Positions 1 to 8,463 of a DNA stretch of 64,000 nt are shown here, one piece after another. The notes under the pieces are model-generated. The model did no database searches. It was not told where the DNA came from and was given only the letters and a program-made list of their open reading frames with translations. The first letter of the stretch is position 1. Each line of letters starts with the position of its first letter. This DNA is from Roseovarius indicus (GTDB taxonomy: Bacteria > Pseudomonadota > Alphaproteobacteria > Rhodobacterales > Rhodobacteraceae): NCBI RefSeq assembly GCF_008728195.1, contig NZ_CP031598.1, positions 4,836,001-4,900,000 on the forward strand, read 5' to 3'. The position numbers and the translations under genes were made by a program.

Positions 1-30
1 ACGGGCACGGTCGAAGTTCTCGAGATACAT
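1..30 (-). CDS. Partial CDS, start of an unidentified gene downstream of soxG
   Basis: Only the first ten codons are in the window, reading MYLENFDRAR, and the gene runs off the left edge. The start is supported by a purine-rich ribosome binding sequence (AAGGAAG) about nine bases upstream. It lies on the same strand 58 bp after soxG and could be the next gene of the sarcosine oxidase operon. Ten residues are too few to assign a family. Confidence 0.45.
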   Translation of the reverse strand, partial: MYLENFDRAR

Positions 31-88
31 GTGCTATCTTCCTTTCCCTTCGTGGCGCGGAGCCCTGAAATCCGCGTTGTGAATTCCT

Positions 89-658
89 TCAGCTGACGTT
101 CCTGATCGAGGTTTCCACGGCATGCAGGAACGACCCGGCCGAGGAACTGGCAGAGAGAAGCAGGAACGTGTCCTGCTCGGTGCGGAGGATGATGGTGCCA
201 AGATGCTCCATCACCGTGCGCGCGGCGTCGCCAACGGCAAAGGCGTCGGCGTGAATGTCGATCGGGCAGATCCGCTCCAGCGCAATGCGGGCGCGGGGGC
301 CTGACACCTCCAGCCCGCACCACACGTCGGTCTGGTCGGTCAGATAGGCGGTATCGCCGATGCGCCCGGCGACGACGGATTCGGCATCCGGCTCGGCCCG
401 ATGAAACAGGATGAACGCCTGATCCGGCGCCAACCGCAGAAGCGTCGCGCCGTCTTCCTTAGCCGAAACCGATTTGCCGGGCGCGGGCAGGTCGGCGCCA
501 TACCCCTTGCGAATGGCCGTGAGCGCGGCATCCTCGCCGCCAAGCCGGAGGGCGACGGCAACAATCGCCAGATCCTTCGGCGCGCGCAGGTGGATACCGT
601 CGAATTTCTCGTCCACACCGGCCAGCGGCGGGGCGGCGGTCAAACTAAACTCAGCCAC
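89..658 (-). CDS. soxG: Sarcosine oxidase gamma subunit family protein
   Basis: This 189-residue protein is the smallest-but-one subunit of heterotetrameric sarcosine oxidase, which oxidatively demethylates N-methylglycine to glycine and hands the C1 unit to tetrahydrofolate. Gamma subunits resemble part of the glycine-cleavage T-protein fold and act structurally. I chose the GTG at 658 because it overlaps the soxA stop codon by eight bases; the longer ATG reading from 724 would run deep inside soxA. The sequence begins VAEFSLTAAPPLAG and contains the typical RICPIDIH and VMEHLGTIILR stretches near the end. It is the last complete gene of soxB-D-A-G. The assignment rests on order and sequence resemblance; the exact N-methyl substrate is not proven. 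Confidence 0.88.
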   Translation of the reverse strand: MAEFSLTAAPPLAGVDEKFDGIHLRAPKDLAIVAVALRLGGEDAALTAIRKGYGADLPAPGKSVSAKEDGATLLRLAPDQAFILFHRAEPDAESVVAGRIGDTAYLTDQTDVWCGLEVSGPRARIALERICPIDIHADAFAVGDAARTVMEHLGTIILRTEQDTFLLLSASSSAGSFLHAVETSIRNVS

Positions 659-3599
659 GGAGACGCTCTCCTTCCGGGTCGATGAAATGGGCCGACACGA
701 TCTCGACCTCCATCTCTGTGCCATGCACCGGGCTCACGGCGCGAATGATCTCGCCCTTCCGCTCGTGCCCGTTCTTGACGAAGCCCAGGCCAATGGAATG
801 ACCGAGGTTCGGAGAATAGGCGACAGAGGTCATCCACCCCTGATCGTTCTCCATCACCGCGTCCTCACCCTTGTTGATGAAATGCGAGCCGGTGATCAGC
901 TTCTGCGACCGATCGACGGGCCGGAAGCCCATCATCCGGATCGCATCGTCGCGAACCATCTCGGGCCGCTGCGACAGCACGTTGCCGATGCATTCCTTCT
1001 TCTGGCTGACCATCTTGCCCAGCCCGATATTGTGCGCGGTCGTCTGGCCGTTCAGCTCGTTGCCCACAGCGTGGCCCTTCTCGATCCGCATGACGCTGAG
1101 CGCCTCGGTGCCGTAGGGGACAGCGCCAAACTCAGCGCCAGCCTCGTTCAGCACCGCCATCATCGAATTGCCATAGCGTGCCGGCACGGCAATTTCATAG
1201 GCCAGCTCGCCCGAGAACGAGATCCGGAACAGCCGCGCGGGCGTCCCGCCGCAAACCGTGATCTCGGCGCAGGACATGAAGGGAAACGCCTCGTTCGACA
1301 GGTCGACATCCTTGTCCACCACCTTGCGCAGCAAATCGCGCGATTTCGGCCCGGCGACGGCGAACTGCGCCCAGCCGTCGGTGGTGGAAATCAGGTGCAC
1401 GTCCATGTTCGGCCAAAGGCACTGTCGCGCAAACTCCATCCGGCGGAAGACCAGCACGGCGTTCGCCGTTGTCGTGGTCATCACGTAATGGTCCTCGCTC
1501 AAGCGAGCGGTGGTGCCATCGTCGTAACAGATGCCATCCTCGCGCAGCATCAGGCCATAGCGGACCTTGCCGACCTTCAGGGTCGAGAACGTGTTGGCGT
1601 AAACCTTGTCGAGAAACGCCCCGGCATCCTTGCCCTTGATGTCGATCTTACCCAGCGTGGTGACATCGCAGATACCGACCTTTTCGCGGGCCGTCCTCGC
1701 CTCGCGGTCGACAGAGTCGCGCCAACCCTTCTCGTCGCCCTGCACATACCACTCCGCCCGCAGCCAGTTGCCGACGGTGACAAAGCTCGCCCCGTTCTCC
1801 TCGGCCCACTTGTGCGAGGGCGTCAGGCGGTAGGGCCGGAAATCCTTGCCCCTCGCCCGACCCGCCAGCGCACCCATCGGCACGGGCGTAAAGGGCGGGC
1901 GGAAGATCGTCGTGCCGGTCTCGGGAATGGTCCTGCCGGTAATCTCCGACATGATCGCAAGCGCCGGAATATTCGCCGTCTTGCCCTGATCCGTCGCCAT
2001 CCCCAGCGTGGTGTAACGCTTCAGATGCTCGACCGAGCGGAAGCCCTCCTGATGCGACAGTTTCACATCCTTGACGGTAACGTCGTTCTGCTGGTCCAGC
2101 CACGCTCGGTGCTTGCTATCCGGCACATACCAGAAGGCGGCATTCTCGCGCGGCTCGTCCTCGGCCTCGACCGCTTCGGCCTTCACCGGGCTGAACCCGA
2201 GGTCGGTAATCTGCGCCTCCGCCTGTGCCCGCCCCTCGGCCAGCGCGGCAGCCAGCGTCACCGAGCCATTGGCGGCGCCCGCCACGACCATGCCCGCAGG
2301 CATCACCCCACCGGGCACGAAGGCCTTGATATCATCGCGCCACTCGGGCTTGCCCAGCTGGTGACAGGTCAGGTGCACATTGGGGTTCCACCCGCCCGAC
2401 ACGGCAAGGCAATCGACCGGCAACACCTGCCCGTCCGTCAGCGTGATCGATTTCAGCCCCTTGCGGCCCACCGTGTTCACCACGCTCGCCCCGCGAATGT
2501 GCCGCACATCGGGCAGGTCGATCGGCGCCGCCCGGTCGCGGCAATCGATCACCGCCCGCACATGCACGCCCTTCGATGTCAGATCGGCCGCCGTGCGCCA
2601 CCCGTCATCGTTATTGGTGAAAACTGCGACCTCCTTGCCCGGCGCCACGCCGAACCGGTTCACATAGGTCCGCACGGCACCCGCCAGCATGACACCGGGG
2701 CGGTCGTTGTTGCCAAAGGCGATCGGCCGCTCGGTACTGCCCGCCGCCAGCACGGCCCGCTTGGAATAGATCCGCCACAGTATCTGCCGCGGCTTCTCGC
2801 CACTCTCGGCAAGGTGATCCGTGCACCGCTCCAGCGCGCCGTAAATCCCGTGGTCATATGCACCATAAACCGTGGTCCGCGTCATGATCCGCACGTTGTC
2901 CATCGACGCCAGCTCGGCCAGCGCCTGTGCCGCCCACTCGTGGCCCGCCGTACCGCCCAGCTCCAGCGTCTCGGAGTTGAGCCGCCCGCCGGCAAGAAAA
3001 TCCTCATCCGCCAGGATCACCCGCGCCCCGGCTCTCGCCGCCGCCAGCGCCGCCGACAGGCCGGCCGGCCCCGACCCGATCACCAGCAGGTCGCAATGCA
3101 GGAACCCCTTGTCATACTGATCAGGGTCTTCCTTCATCGACAGCCGCCCAAGCCCCGCCGAGGCCCGGATCGCCGGCTCGTAAACCTTCTCCCAGAAGGC
3201 CTTCGGCCACATGAACGTCTTGTAATAGAACCCCGCCGACAGGAAGGGCGACAGGAAATCCGTCACCGCCATCATGTCATATTCAAGCGACCCGCGATGG
3301 TTCTGGCTGGTCGCCCTAAGCCCGTCGTAAAGCTCGGCCATCGTCGCCCGCGTATTGGGCTCTGTATGGGCGCCCGTCCGCAGATGCACCAGCGCGTTGG
3401 GCTCTTCCGACCCGGCGGTGAACACCCCCCGCGGCCGGTGATACTTGAACGACCGACCCACCAGCCGCTTGCCATTCGCCAGCAGCGCCGAGGCCAGCGT
3501 ATCGCCCTCGAACCCCTTCAGATGGGTGTCGTTGAACCGGAACTTCAGCTCCTTCGAACGGTCGATCAGGCCGCCGCCAATGCGGTTCGGTTGGCTCAT
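651..3599 (-). CDS. soxA: Sarcosine oxidase alpha subunit family protein
   Basis: The 982-residue alpha subunit carries a Rossmann dinucleotide-binding motif GSGPAG at residues 175-180, followed by a FAD/NAD oxidoreductase region and a C-terminal aminomethyltransferase-like (GcvT) half that binds folate, roughly residues 590-980. In the characterised complex this subunit binds NAD and accepts the C1 unit from the beta-subunit active site. The N-terminal region (RFNDTHLKGFEGDTLASAL) is the Fer2_4-type domain usual for the family and lacks iron-sulphur cysteines here. The start at 3599 (MSQPNRIGGG) overlaps the soxD stop by four bases (ATGA), which argues for translational coupling; an upstream ATG at 3716 lies within soxD and is rejected. 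Length matches the family. Confidence 0.93.
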   Translation of the reverse strand: MSQPNRIGGGLIDRSKELKFRFNDTHLKGFEGDTLASALLANGKRLVGRSFKYHRPRGVFTAGSEEPNALVHLRTGAHTEPNTRATMAELYDGLRATSQNHRGSLEYDMMAVTDFLSPFLSAGFYYKTFMWPKAFWEKVYEPAIRASAGLGRLSMKEDPDQYDKGFLHCDLLVIGSGPAGLSAALAAARAGARVILADEDFLAGGRLNSETLELGGTAGHEWAAQALAELASMDNVRIMTRTTVYGAYDHGIYGALERCTDHLAESGEKPRQILWRIYSKRAVLAAGSTERPIAFGNNDRPGVMLAGAVRTYVNRFGVAPGKEVAVFTNNDDGWRTAADLTSKGVHVRAVIDCRDRAAPIDLPDVRHIRGASVVNTVGRKGLKSITLTDGQVLPVDCLAVSGGWNPNVHLTCHQLGKPEWRDDIKAFVPGGVMPAGMVVAGAANGSVTLAAALAEGRAQAEAQITDLGFSPVKAEAVEAEDEPRENAAFWYVPDSKHRAWLDQQNDVTVKDVKLSHQEGFRSVEHLKRYTTLGMATDQGKTANIPALAIMSEITGRTIPETGTTIFRPPFTPVPMGALAGRARGKDFRPYRLTPSHKWAEENGASFVTVGNWLRAEWYVQGDEKGWRDSVDREARTAREKVGICDVTTLGKIDIKGKDAGAFLDKVYANTFSTLKVGKVRYGLMLREDGICYDDGTTARLSEDHYVMTTTTANAVLVFRRMEFARQCLWPNMDVHLISTTDGWAQFAVAGPKSRDLLRKVVDKDVDLSNEAFPFMSCAEITVCGGTPARLFRISFSGELAYEIAVPARYGNSMMAVLNEAGAEFGAVPYGTEALSVMRIEKGHAVGNELNGQTTAHNIGLGKMVSQKKECIGNVLSQRPEMVRDDAIRMMGFRPVDRSQKLITGSHFINKGEDAVMENDQGWMTSVAYSPNLGHSIGLGFVKNGHERKGEIIRAVSPVHGTEMEVEIVSAHFIDPEGERLRG

Positions 3600-3883
3600 T
3601 TGTCCCGCCCCCTTGCCCGCGCCACGTCGCGGGCCATTTCGACATTGGTGATCTCGTGCGTCAGCGTATCCCGCGTGACCACCAGCCAAGACCGGTCGCC
3701 CTGTTCGTGATACCAAAGCTCCTGATGCTCGCCCGCCGGGTTGTCGCGCAGGTAGCCGTAATCGTGAAACTGCTCCATCGCGTCTTCGGCCTGCCAGTCG
3801 GGCCTGTCGATCAGGCTGGCATCGCCGAGATAGACGAACTCGGCGGCATCGCGCGGGCCGAGAAGGGGGTGATTGATGATCAT
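3596..3883 (-). CDS. soxD: Sarcosine oxidase delta subunit, variant without the N-terminal zinc cysteines
   Basis: The 95-residue product matches the delta subunit in size, position between soxB and soxA, and in features such as the DNPAGEHQELWYHEQGD and WLVVTRDT regions. The delta subunit of the structurally studied enzyme binds zinc through cysteines near the N-terminus (a CPxC-like motif). Here the equivalent start reads MIINHPLLGPRD, and the whole protein has no cysteine at all, so a zinc site of the classical type cannot form. The start at 3883 follows a 70-bp gap after soxB. It may represent a subfamily acting on a related N-methyl substrate; the identification as a delta subunit is firm, the substrate is inference. 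Confidence 0.85.
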   Translation of the reverse strand: MIINHPLLGPRDAAEFVYLGDASLIDRPDWQAEDAMEQFHDYGYLRDNPAGEHQELWYHEQGDRSWLVVTRDTLTHEITNVEMARDVARARGRDK

Positions 3884-3953
3884 GCGTTGCCCCCCGTGGC
3901 CGGCGTTGCGCAGTGAGTATTTCTGGAACAATGAAAGGTCATGAGCGCGCTCG

Positions 3954-5204
3954 TCAGTGAAGGTTGGGCTGATTGCCCACGCCTTTTTCGTCGATGATAT
4001 TGCCGCTGCGGAACCGGTCGAGCCGCATCTGCGTCGCCGTCGGGTGCGGTTCGTCCTTGGCCAGCAGGTGCGCATAGCAATACCCGCTCGCCGGCGTCGC
4101 CTTGAACCCGCCGTAACACCAGCCGCCGTTGAAATAGAGCCCGTCGATATGGGTCTTGTCGATGAAGGGCGAGCCGTCCATCGACATGTCCATCACCCCG
4201 CCCCAGCTGCGCAGCAGCCGGGCGCGCCCGATCATCGGCATGATCGCCATGCCGCCTTCGGCCACGTCCTCGACGACCGGCAGGTTGCCGCGCTGCGCAT
4301 AGGTGTTGTACCCGTCGATATCGCCCCCGAAGACCAGCCCGCCCTTGTCGGACTGGCTGACATAGAAATGGCCGGCACCGAAGGTGATGACGCCCGGGAG
4401 AACTGGCTTCAGACCTTCGGTGACGAAAGCCTGCAGCACGTGGCTTTCGATCGGCAGGCGCATGCCCGCCGTGGCCATGACGCGGCTTGACGACCCGGCG
4501 ACGCAGACCGCCACCTTCTTCGCCTTGATCGCGCCGCGGTTGGTCTCGACCCCCAGGCACTTGCCATTCTGGATGTCGAACCCGGTAACCTCGCAATTCT
4601 GGATGATGTCGACGCCCCGGCTGTCGGCTCCGCGGGCATAGCCCCAGGCCACCGCATCGTGCCGCGCGGTCCCGCCGCGGCGCTGGAAGAGGCCGCCCTT
4701 GATCGGGAAGCGGGCATTGTCGAAATCGAGGAACGGCAGCTCGCGGCGCAGCGCGGCGGCGTCGGCCAGCTCGGCATCCGCTCCGGCAAGAAACATCGCG
4801 TTGGCGCGCCGCACGAAGGCGTCGCGCTGGCCGTCGGTGTGGAAGAGGTTCAGGATCGAACGCTGCGACACCATCGAGTTGTAGTTGGTGTCCTGCTCCA
4901 GGTTCTCCCACAGCTTCATCGACATCTCGTAGAACGGCTCGTTCCCCGGCAGCAGGTAGTTCGAGCGGATGATCGTGGTGTTCCGCCCGATATTGCCCGA
5001 CCCGAGCCAGCCCTTCTCGAGCACGGCGACATTCCGGTGCCCGAATTCCTTGGCCAGGTAATAGGCCGTAGCCAGCCCATGCCCGCCGCCGCCGATGATG
5101 ACGATATCGTATTCCGGCTTCGGCTCCGGCTCGCGCCAGACGGCCTTCCATCCCTTGTTGCCGGTCAGCCCTTCCTTGAAGATCCTGAATGCCGAATAGC
5201 GCAT
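3954..5204 (-). CDS. soxB: Sarcosine oxidase beta subunit family protein
   Basis: This 416-residue flavoprotein of the D-amino-acid-oxidase (DAO) superfamily has the FAD-binding GGGGHG motif at residues 38-43 and a GMDM-like substrate domain afterward. It is the amine-oxidising subunit. His182, in the segment GGTARHDAVAWGYARG, corresponds by position to the histidine that holds covalent FMN in heterotetrameric sarcosine oxidase. The C-terminal part (GLYFNGGWCYGGFKATPASG) is the conserved flavin-proximal loop. It is the first gene of the minus-strand operon soxB-D-A-G and is transcribed away from a GbdR-like regulator only 89 bp distant, so the shared intergenic region is the likely promoter. 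Confidence 0.93.
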   Translation of the reverse strand: MRYSAFRIFKEGLTGNKGWKAVWREPEPKPEYDIVIIGGGGHGLATAYYLAKEFGHRNVAVLEKGWLGSGNIGRNTTIIRSNYLLPGNEPFYEMSMKLWENLEQDTNYNSMVSQRSILNLFHTDGQRDAFVRRANAMFLAGADAELADAAALRRELPFLDFDNARFPIKGGLFQRRGGTARHDAVAWGYARGADSRGVDIIQNCEVTGFDIQNGKCLGVETNRGAIKAKKVAVCVAGSSSRVMATAGMRLPIESHVLQAFVTEGLKPVLPGVITFGAGHFYVSQSDKGGLVFGGDIDGYNTYAQRGNLPVVEDVAEGGMAIMPMIGRARLLRSWGGVMDMSMDGSPFIDKTHIDGLYFNGGWCYGGFKATPASGYCYAHLLAKDEPHPTATQMRLDRFRSGNIIDEKGVGNQPNLH

Positions 5205-5293
5205 CGGGCGGAAATCCTTATCCTTGAGTCACCCCCAGCATGACGCGTTCCGATCGTCTCGACTTTTCCCAAACGGTCGGATACGTGTCATTT
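5205..5293. promoter_or_regulatory. Divergent promoter region between the sox operon and its regulator
   Basis: This 89-bp segment separates the soxB start from the preferred start of the GlxA/AraC regulator. It should hold both promoters and the regulator-binding site. I see no clean long palindrome. An in-frame ATG at 5240 would extend the regulator by 18 residues and shorten this region. Confidence 0.4.
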
Positions 5294-6253
5294 ATGGACA
5301 ATATTGGTACAAAATCCGTGACCAAGCGCCGAATCGGCATCCTGCCGATCGATGGCTTCGCGGTGATGTCCTACGCCGCGCTGACCGAGCCGATGCGGGC
5401 CGCCAACGTGCTGGCCCGGCGCACGCTCTACGAGATGATCAACATCTCGGCCTCGGGCCACCCGATCGCCAGTTCGGGCGCAACGATGGTCATGCCGCAG
5501 GCGAAGGTGGGCGACGATCTGAACCTCGACTATCTCTTCGTCGTCGCCGGCGGCGACCCGACCACCTATGATGATCGCGCCGTGATGAACTGGCTCGCGC
5601 GGATCGCCCGGGCCGGCGTGCCGATGGGCGGCGTGTCGGGCGGGCCGATCATCCTGGCGCGCGCCGGGCTGATGGCGGGGCGGCGGATGACGGTGCACTG
5701 GGAACATGCCGCGGCCCTGGCCGAAATCTCGCCGCACCTGCTGATCGAACGCTCGCTCTACGTGATCGACCGCGACAGGGTCACCTGTGCCGGCGGCTCC
5801 GCCCCGATGGACCTGATGCACGCGCTGATCACCCAGCACCACGGAAAACCCTTCGCCCGCCTGGTCAGCGACTGGTTCATGCATACCGAAGTGCGCCCAT
5901 CGGCGGGGCCGCAACGCGGCGGGCTGGTCGAACGCGTGGGGGTGAACAACGCCGCCATCCTCGACGCGGTCGAAGTGATGGAGGCGAACGTGGCCGAGCC
6001 GGTCAGCCTGCCGCACCTCGCCACGACCGCCGGGCTGTCGGAACGCCAGCTGAACCGGCTCTTCACCGAAAAGCTCGGCCGCCCCACGATGCGCTATTAC
6101 CGCGAGCTGCGGCTGGAAAAGGCCCAGAGCCTCCTGCGCAACTCGCCCCTCACCCTGACCGAGATCGCTCTGGCCACCGGATTCGCCAGTTCCTCGCATT
6201 TCTCCCGCGCCTACGCGGCACAGTTCGGCCAGCCCCCTTCGGCCTACCGGTGA
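5294..6253 (+). CDS. GlxA/AraC-family transcriptional regulator, GbdR-like
   Basis: The 319-residue protein has an N-terminal DJ-1/PfpI (GATase1-like) sensor domain, about residues 10-180, containing GGVSGGPIILARAGL, and a C-terminal AraC double helix-turn-helix, about residues 225-319, with the typical LTLTEIALATGFASSSHFSRAY-type second helix pair. This is the architecture of GbdR, which activates glycine-betaine, dimethylglycine and sarcosine catabolism in pseudomonads. Its divergent position beside soxBDAG supports control of N-methylglycine breakdown. I preferred the ATG at 5294 because the family conservation begins shortly after it; the alternative at 5240 is possible. Ligand identity is inferred from context. 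Confidence 0.85.
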   Translation: MDNIGTKSVTKRRIGILPIDGFAVMSYAALTEPMRAANVLARRTLYEMINISASGHPIASSGATMVMPQAKVGDDLNLDYLFVVAGGDPTTYDDRAVMNWLARIARAGVPMGGVSGGPIILARAGLMAGRRMTVHWEHAAALAEISPHLLIERSLYVIDRDRVTCAGGSAPMDLMHALITQHHGKPFARLVSDWFMHTEVRPSAGPQRGGLVERVGVNNAAILDAVEVMEANVAEPVSLPHLATTAGLSERQLNRLFTEKLGRPTMRYYRELRLEKAQSLLRNSPLTLTEIALATGFASSSHFSRAYAAQFGQPPSAYR

Positions 6254-6257
6254 CGGC

Positions 6258-6327
6258 CCCGGAAATTTCGAAATTTCCGGGATAGAAAATGCGCATTTTC
6301 TATCCCGTTTTCCGCGCGGAAAACGGG
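6258..6327. repeat. Array of three back-to-back perfect palindromes
   Basis: Three self-complementary sequences follow one another with shared boundary bases: 6258-6281 (half-site CCCGGAAATTTC), 6279-6306 (half-site GGGATAGAAAATGC) and 6304-6327 (half-site CCCGTTTTCCGC). Each is an even, loop-less perfect palindrome of 24-28 bp. Neither is followed by a T-run typical of an intrinsic terminator. The array starts four bases after the regulator stop codon. A related five-member array occurs at 60198-60340. Confidence 0.9.
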
Positions 6328-6440
6328 CGCGCCCGCGGCGCCGGCCGCGTGATTGCGTCACCGGGCCCGCGGTTTGCGGTCGCCGCTTGTCATTTCGCGG
6401 CCCCGCGCCATAGTCTCGGGCGCAAGAGAACGGAGGCCCC

Positions 6441-7166
6441 ATGCATATTCTCGTCCTGCAGCACGAACGTGTCGAACATCCCGGCGTCTTCCGCCACTTT
6501 CTCAAGGAAGACGGCCACACCTGGGAAGCCATCGAGCTTGACGAGGGCGAGGCCCTGCCCGACAACACCGAAGGTTTCGACGCGCTCTGGGTCATGGGCG
6601 GGCCTATGGACACGTGGCAGGAAGATATCCACCCTTGGCTGAAGGACGAAAAGGCCTTCATCCGCAAGGCCGTGGCCGAGGAAGGCATTCCCTATCTCGG
6701 CGTCTGTCTCGGCCATCAGCTTCTGGCCGAAGCGCTCGGCGGCACGGTGGGCCCGGCGAAGACGCCCGAGGTCGGCGTGCTCGACGTGCACCTCACGGAG
6801 GCCGGCGCCAGCGGCGTCTTCTTCGACGGGCTGCCCGAAAAATTCGACTGCCTGCAATGGCACTCGGCCGAGGTCACCGCCCTGCCCGAGGGTGCACAGG
6901 TGCTGGCCACCTCGCCGGACTGCGCCGTGCAGGCCATGAAATGGGAGACCCGCGCCTATTCCGTGCAGTTCCATGTCGAGATCGAATCCGACACCGTGCA
7001 GAACTGGAACAACATCCCCGAATACGCAGGCGCTCTCGACAAGGTGATCGGCCCCGATGCGGCGCGCGAGGTCGAGGCGACCTGCGCGGCACGGATGGAG
7101 GCCTTCAACGAGGTTGCCGAACGCATCTACATCAACTGGCTGCAGGCGACATCGCGGGCCGGCTGA
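6441..7166 (+). CDS. Class I glutamine amidotransferase (GMP-synthase-like)
   Basis: The 241-residue protein is a stand-alone class I glutamine amidotransferase. The nucleophile Cys89 lies in GVCLGHQLL and the other triad members are His178 and Glu180 in VQFHVE. Such proteins release ammonia from glutamine or, in related families, cleave gamma-glutamyl amides. There is no synthetase partner next to it, so its acceptor is unknown. The gene lies alone on the plus strand between a palindrome array and a convergent hairpin module; a GAGAACGGAGG-type ribosome binding sequence precedes the ATG. Homologues of this size are common in marine alphaproteobacteria and are usually annotated only as type 1 amidotransferase. 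Confidence 0.88.
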   Translation: MHILVLQHERVEHPGVFRHFLKEDGHTWEAIELDEGEALPDNTEGFDALWVMGGPMDTWQEDIHPWLKDEKAFIRKAVAEEGIPYLGVCLGHQLLAEALGGTVGPAKTPEVGVLDVHLTEAGASGVFFDGLPEKFDCLQWHSAEVTALPEGAQVLATSPDCAVQAMKWETRAYSVQFHVEIESDTVQNWNNIPEYAGALDKVIGPDAAREVEATCAARMEAFNEVAERIYINWLQATSRAG

Positions 7167-7175
7167 CGGTGTTGA

Positions 7176-7255
7176 GGGGGCTCTGCCCCCAACGTTGAAA
7201 TCCCAAGGGATTTCAACGCCTCCCCCGGGATATTTTGACCAAGAAGAAGCCCCGG
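7176..7255. repeat. Modular hairpin element between convergent genes (copy 1)
   Basis: The element contains, in order, a short GGGGGC/GCCCCC hairpin at 7176-7190, a 12-bp-arm hairpin at 7193-7218 (CGTTGAAATCCC with its complement), then a conserved tail at about 7221-7253 with cccccgggatatttt followed by gaagaag. It sits exactly between the converging amidotransferase and zapE genes. The same modules occur in reverse order and orientation at 18768-18842. It probably acts as a bidirectional terminator. Confidence 0.8.
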
Positions 7256-7261
7256 GCGGAA

Positions 7262-8350
7262 TCAGTCTCCGCCCCAGCCTTCCGACTGCATCTCGCGCAA
7301 CCGGCTGGCGGTGCGTTCGAACTCGAAGCTGCCCTCGCCCTCGACGTAAAGATATTCCGGCTCGGCCGCGGCAGAGCAGATCAGTTGCGTGCCCGCCTCG
7401 TAGAGCGCGTCGACCAGCGTCACGAAGCGCTTGGCCTCGTTGAAGTTCGAGCGTGACAGCTGGGGGATGTTTTCCAGCACCAGCACGCGCGCCGCCTCGG
7501 CGATGGCCAGGTAATCGGCCGGGCCCAGCGGCTTGGCGCAGAGGTCGTAGAAACTCGCCCGCGCCACCCCGTTGCGAAAGGCCGGGATCGTGACCTCGCG
7601 CTTGTTGACGACAAGAGTGTGGGGCGCACTGTCGCCATCCGTCAGGTCGTTCCAGACCGCCTTGATATTCTCCCGCGCCTCGGCGTTGATCGGGGTGAAA
7701 TAGGTCTGTTCCCCCGCCAGCCGATCCTGCCGGTAATCGGTGGGGCCGGCCATTTCCTGCACGACCATGCGCTCCTTCACCAGGTCGATGAAAGGCAGGA
7801 AAAGCTGTCGGTTGAGCCCGTCCTTGTAAAGGTCGTCAGGCACGCGGTTCGACGTGGTCACCACCACGACGCCGGCGTCGAACAGGAACTCGAAGAGGCG
7901 CCCGACGATCATCGCATCGGTAATATCGGTGATCTGCATCTCGTCGAAGGCCAGCAGGCGGACGCTCTCGGTCACCTCCTTGGCCACGGGCGAGAGCGCA
8001 TCTTCCCTGCCCTCCTTGCGGGCCGCATGCATGCCGGAATGGATCTCCTGCATGAAGGCGTGGAAATGCACCCGGCGGTTGGGCACTTCGAGCGTATCGA
8101 CGAACATGTCCATCAGCATCGACTTGCCGCGCCCGACCCCGCCCCAGAGGTAAAGCCCCTTCGGCGGCTCGGGTGCCTTGCGGAACAGACCCTTCTTCCG
8201 CGGCTTGGCCAACTCGGCGCGGATGCGCTCGAACTCGGGCAGCGCCGCTTCCTGCGCCGCATCGCGGGTCAGCTTGCCCTCGTCGACAAGGCGCTCGTAT
8301 CTTTCCGGCAGCGTTTCCATCCGACCCGCATAGCGCGACCGCGCGGTCAT
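7262..8350 (-). CDS. zapE: Cell division protein ZapE (AFG1-like ATPase)
   Basis: The 362-residue AAA-type ATPase carries Walker A (GGVGRGKSM, about residues 70-78), Walker B (LLAFDEMQI) and the sensor segment VVTTSNRVPDDLY. In E. coli ZapE associates with FtsZ at the constricting septum; the mitochondrial relatives (Afg1/LACE1) are linked to respiratory complex quality control. I chose the ATG at 8350 because a strong GGAGGTG ribosome binding sequence lies upstream, rather than the 8443 reading. The gene is alone on its strand and divergent from an MFS permease. Length agrees with the family. Confidence 0.92.
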   Translation of the reverse strand: MTARSRYAGRMETLPERYERLVDEGKLTRDAAQEAALPEFERIRAELAKPRKKGLFRKAPEPPKGLYLWGGVGRGKSMLMDMFVDTLEVPNRRVHFHAFMQEIHSGMHAARKEGREDALSPVAKEVTESVRLLAFDEMQITDITDAMIVGRLFEFLFDAGVVVVTTSNRVPDDLYKDGLNRQLFLPFIDLVKERMVVQEMAGPTDYRQDRLAGEQTYFTPINAEARENIKAVWNDLTDGDSAPHTLVVNKREVTIPAFRNGVARASFYDLCAKPLGPADYLAIAEAARVLVLENIPQLSRSNFNEAKRFVTLVDALYEAGTQLICSAAAEPEYLYVEGEGSFEFERTASRLREMQSEGWGGD

Positions 8351-8463
8351 GAAAAGCACCTCCGCCACACTTCCATCACGAACCGTGATTGTGACCCGAA
8401 CAATCGTTCGATTGACGCTCCCGGAGACATGGCTAGATTGCACGGGCCGCGACAGGAGCCATC

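Noticed and set aside
474..3710. A 1078-residue open frame on the plus strand, antisense to soxA
   Set aside because: It is the opposite strand of a well-supported enzyme gene, rich in Arg, His and Pro as expected from GC-rich antisense codons, and has no recognisable domain or ribosome binding site.
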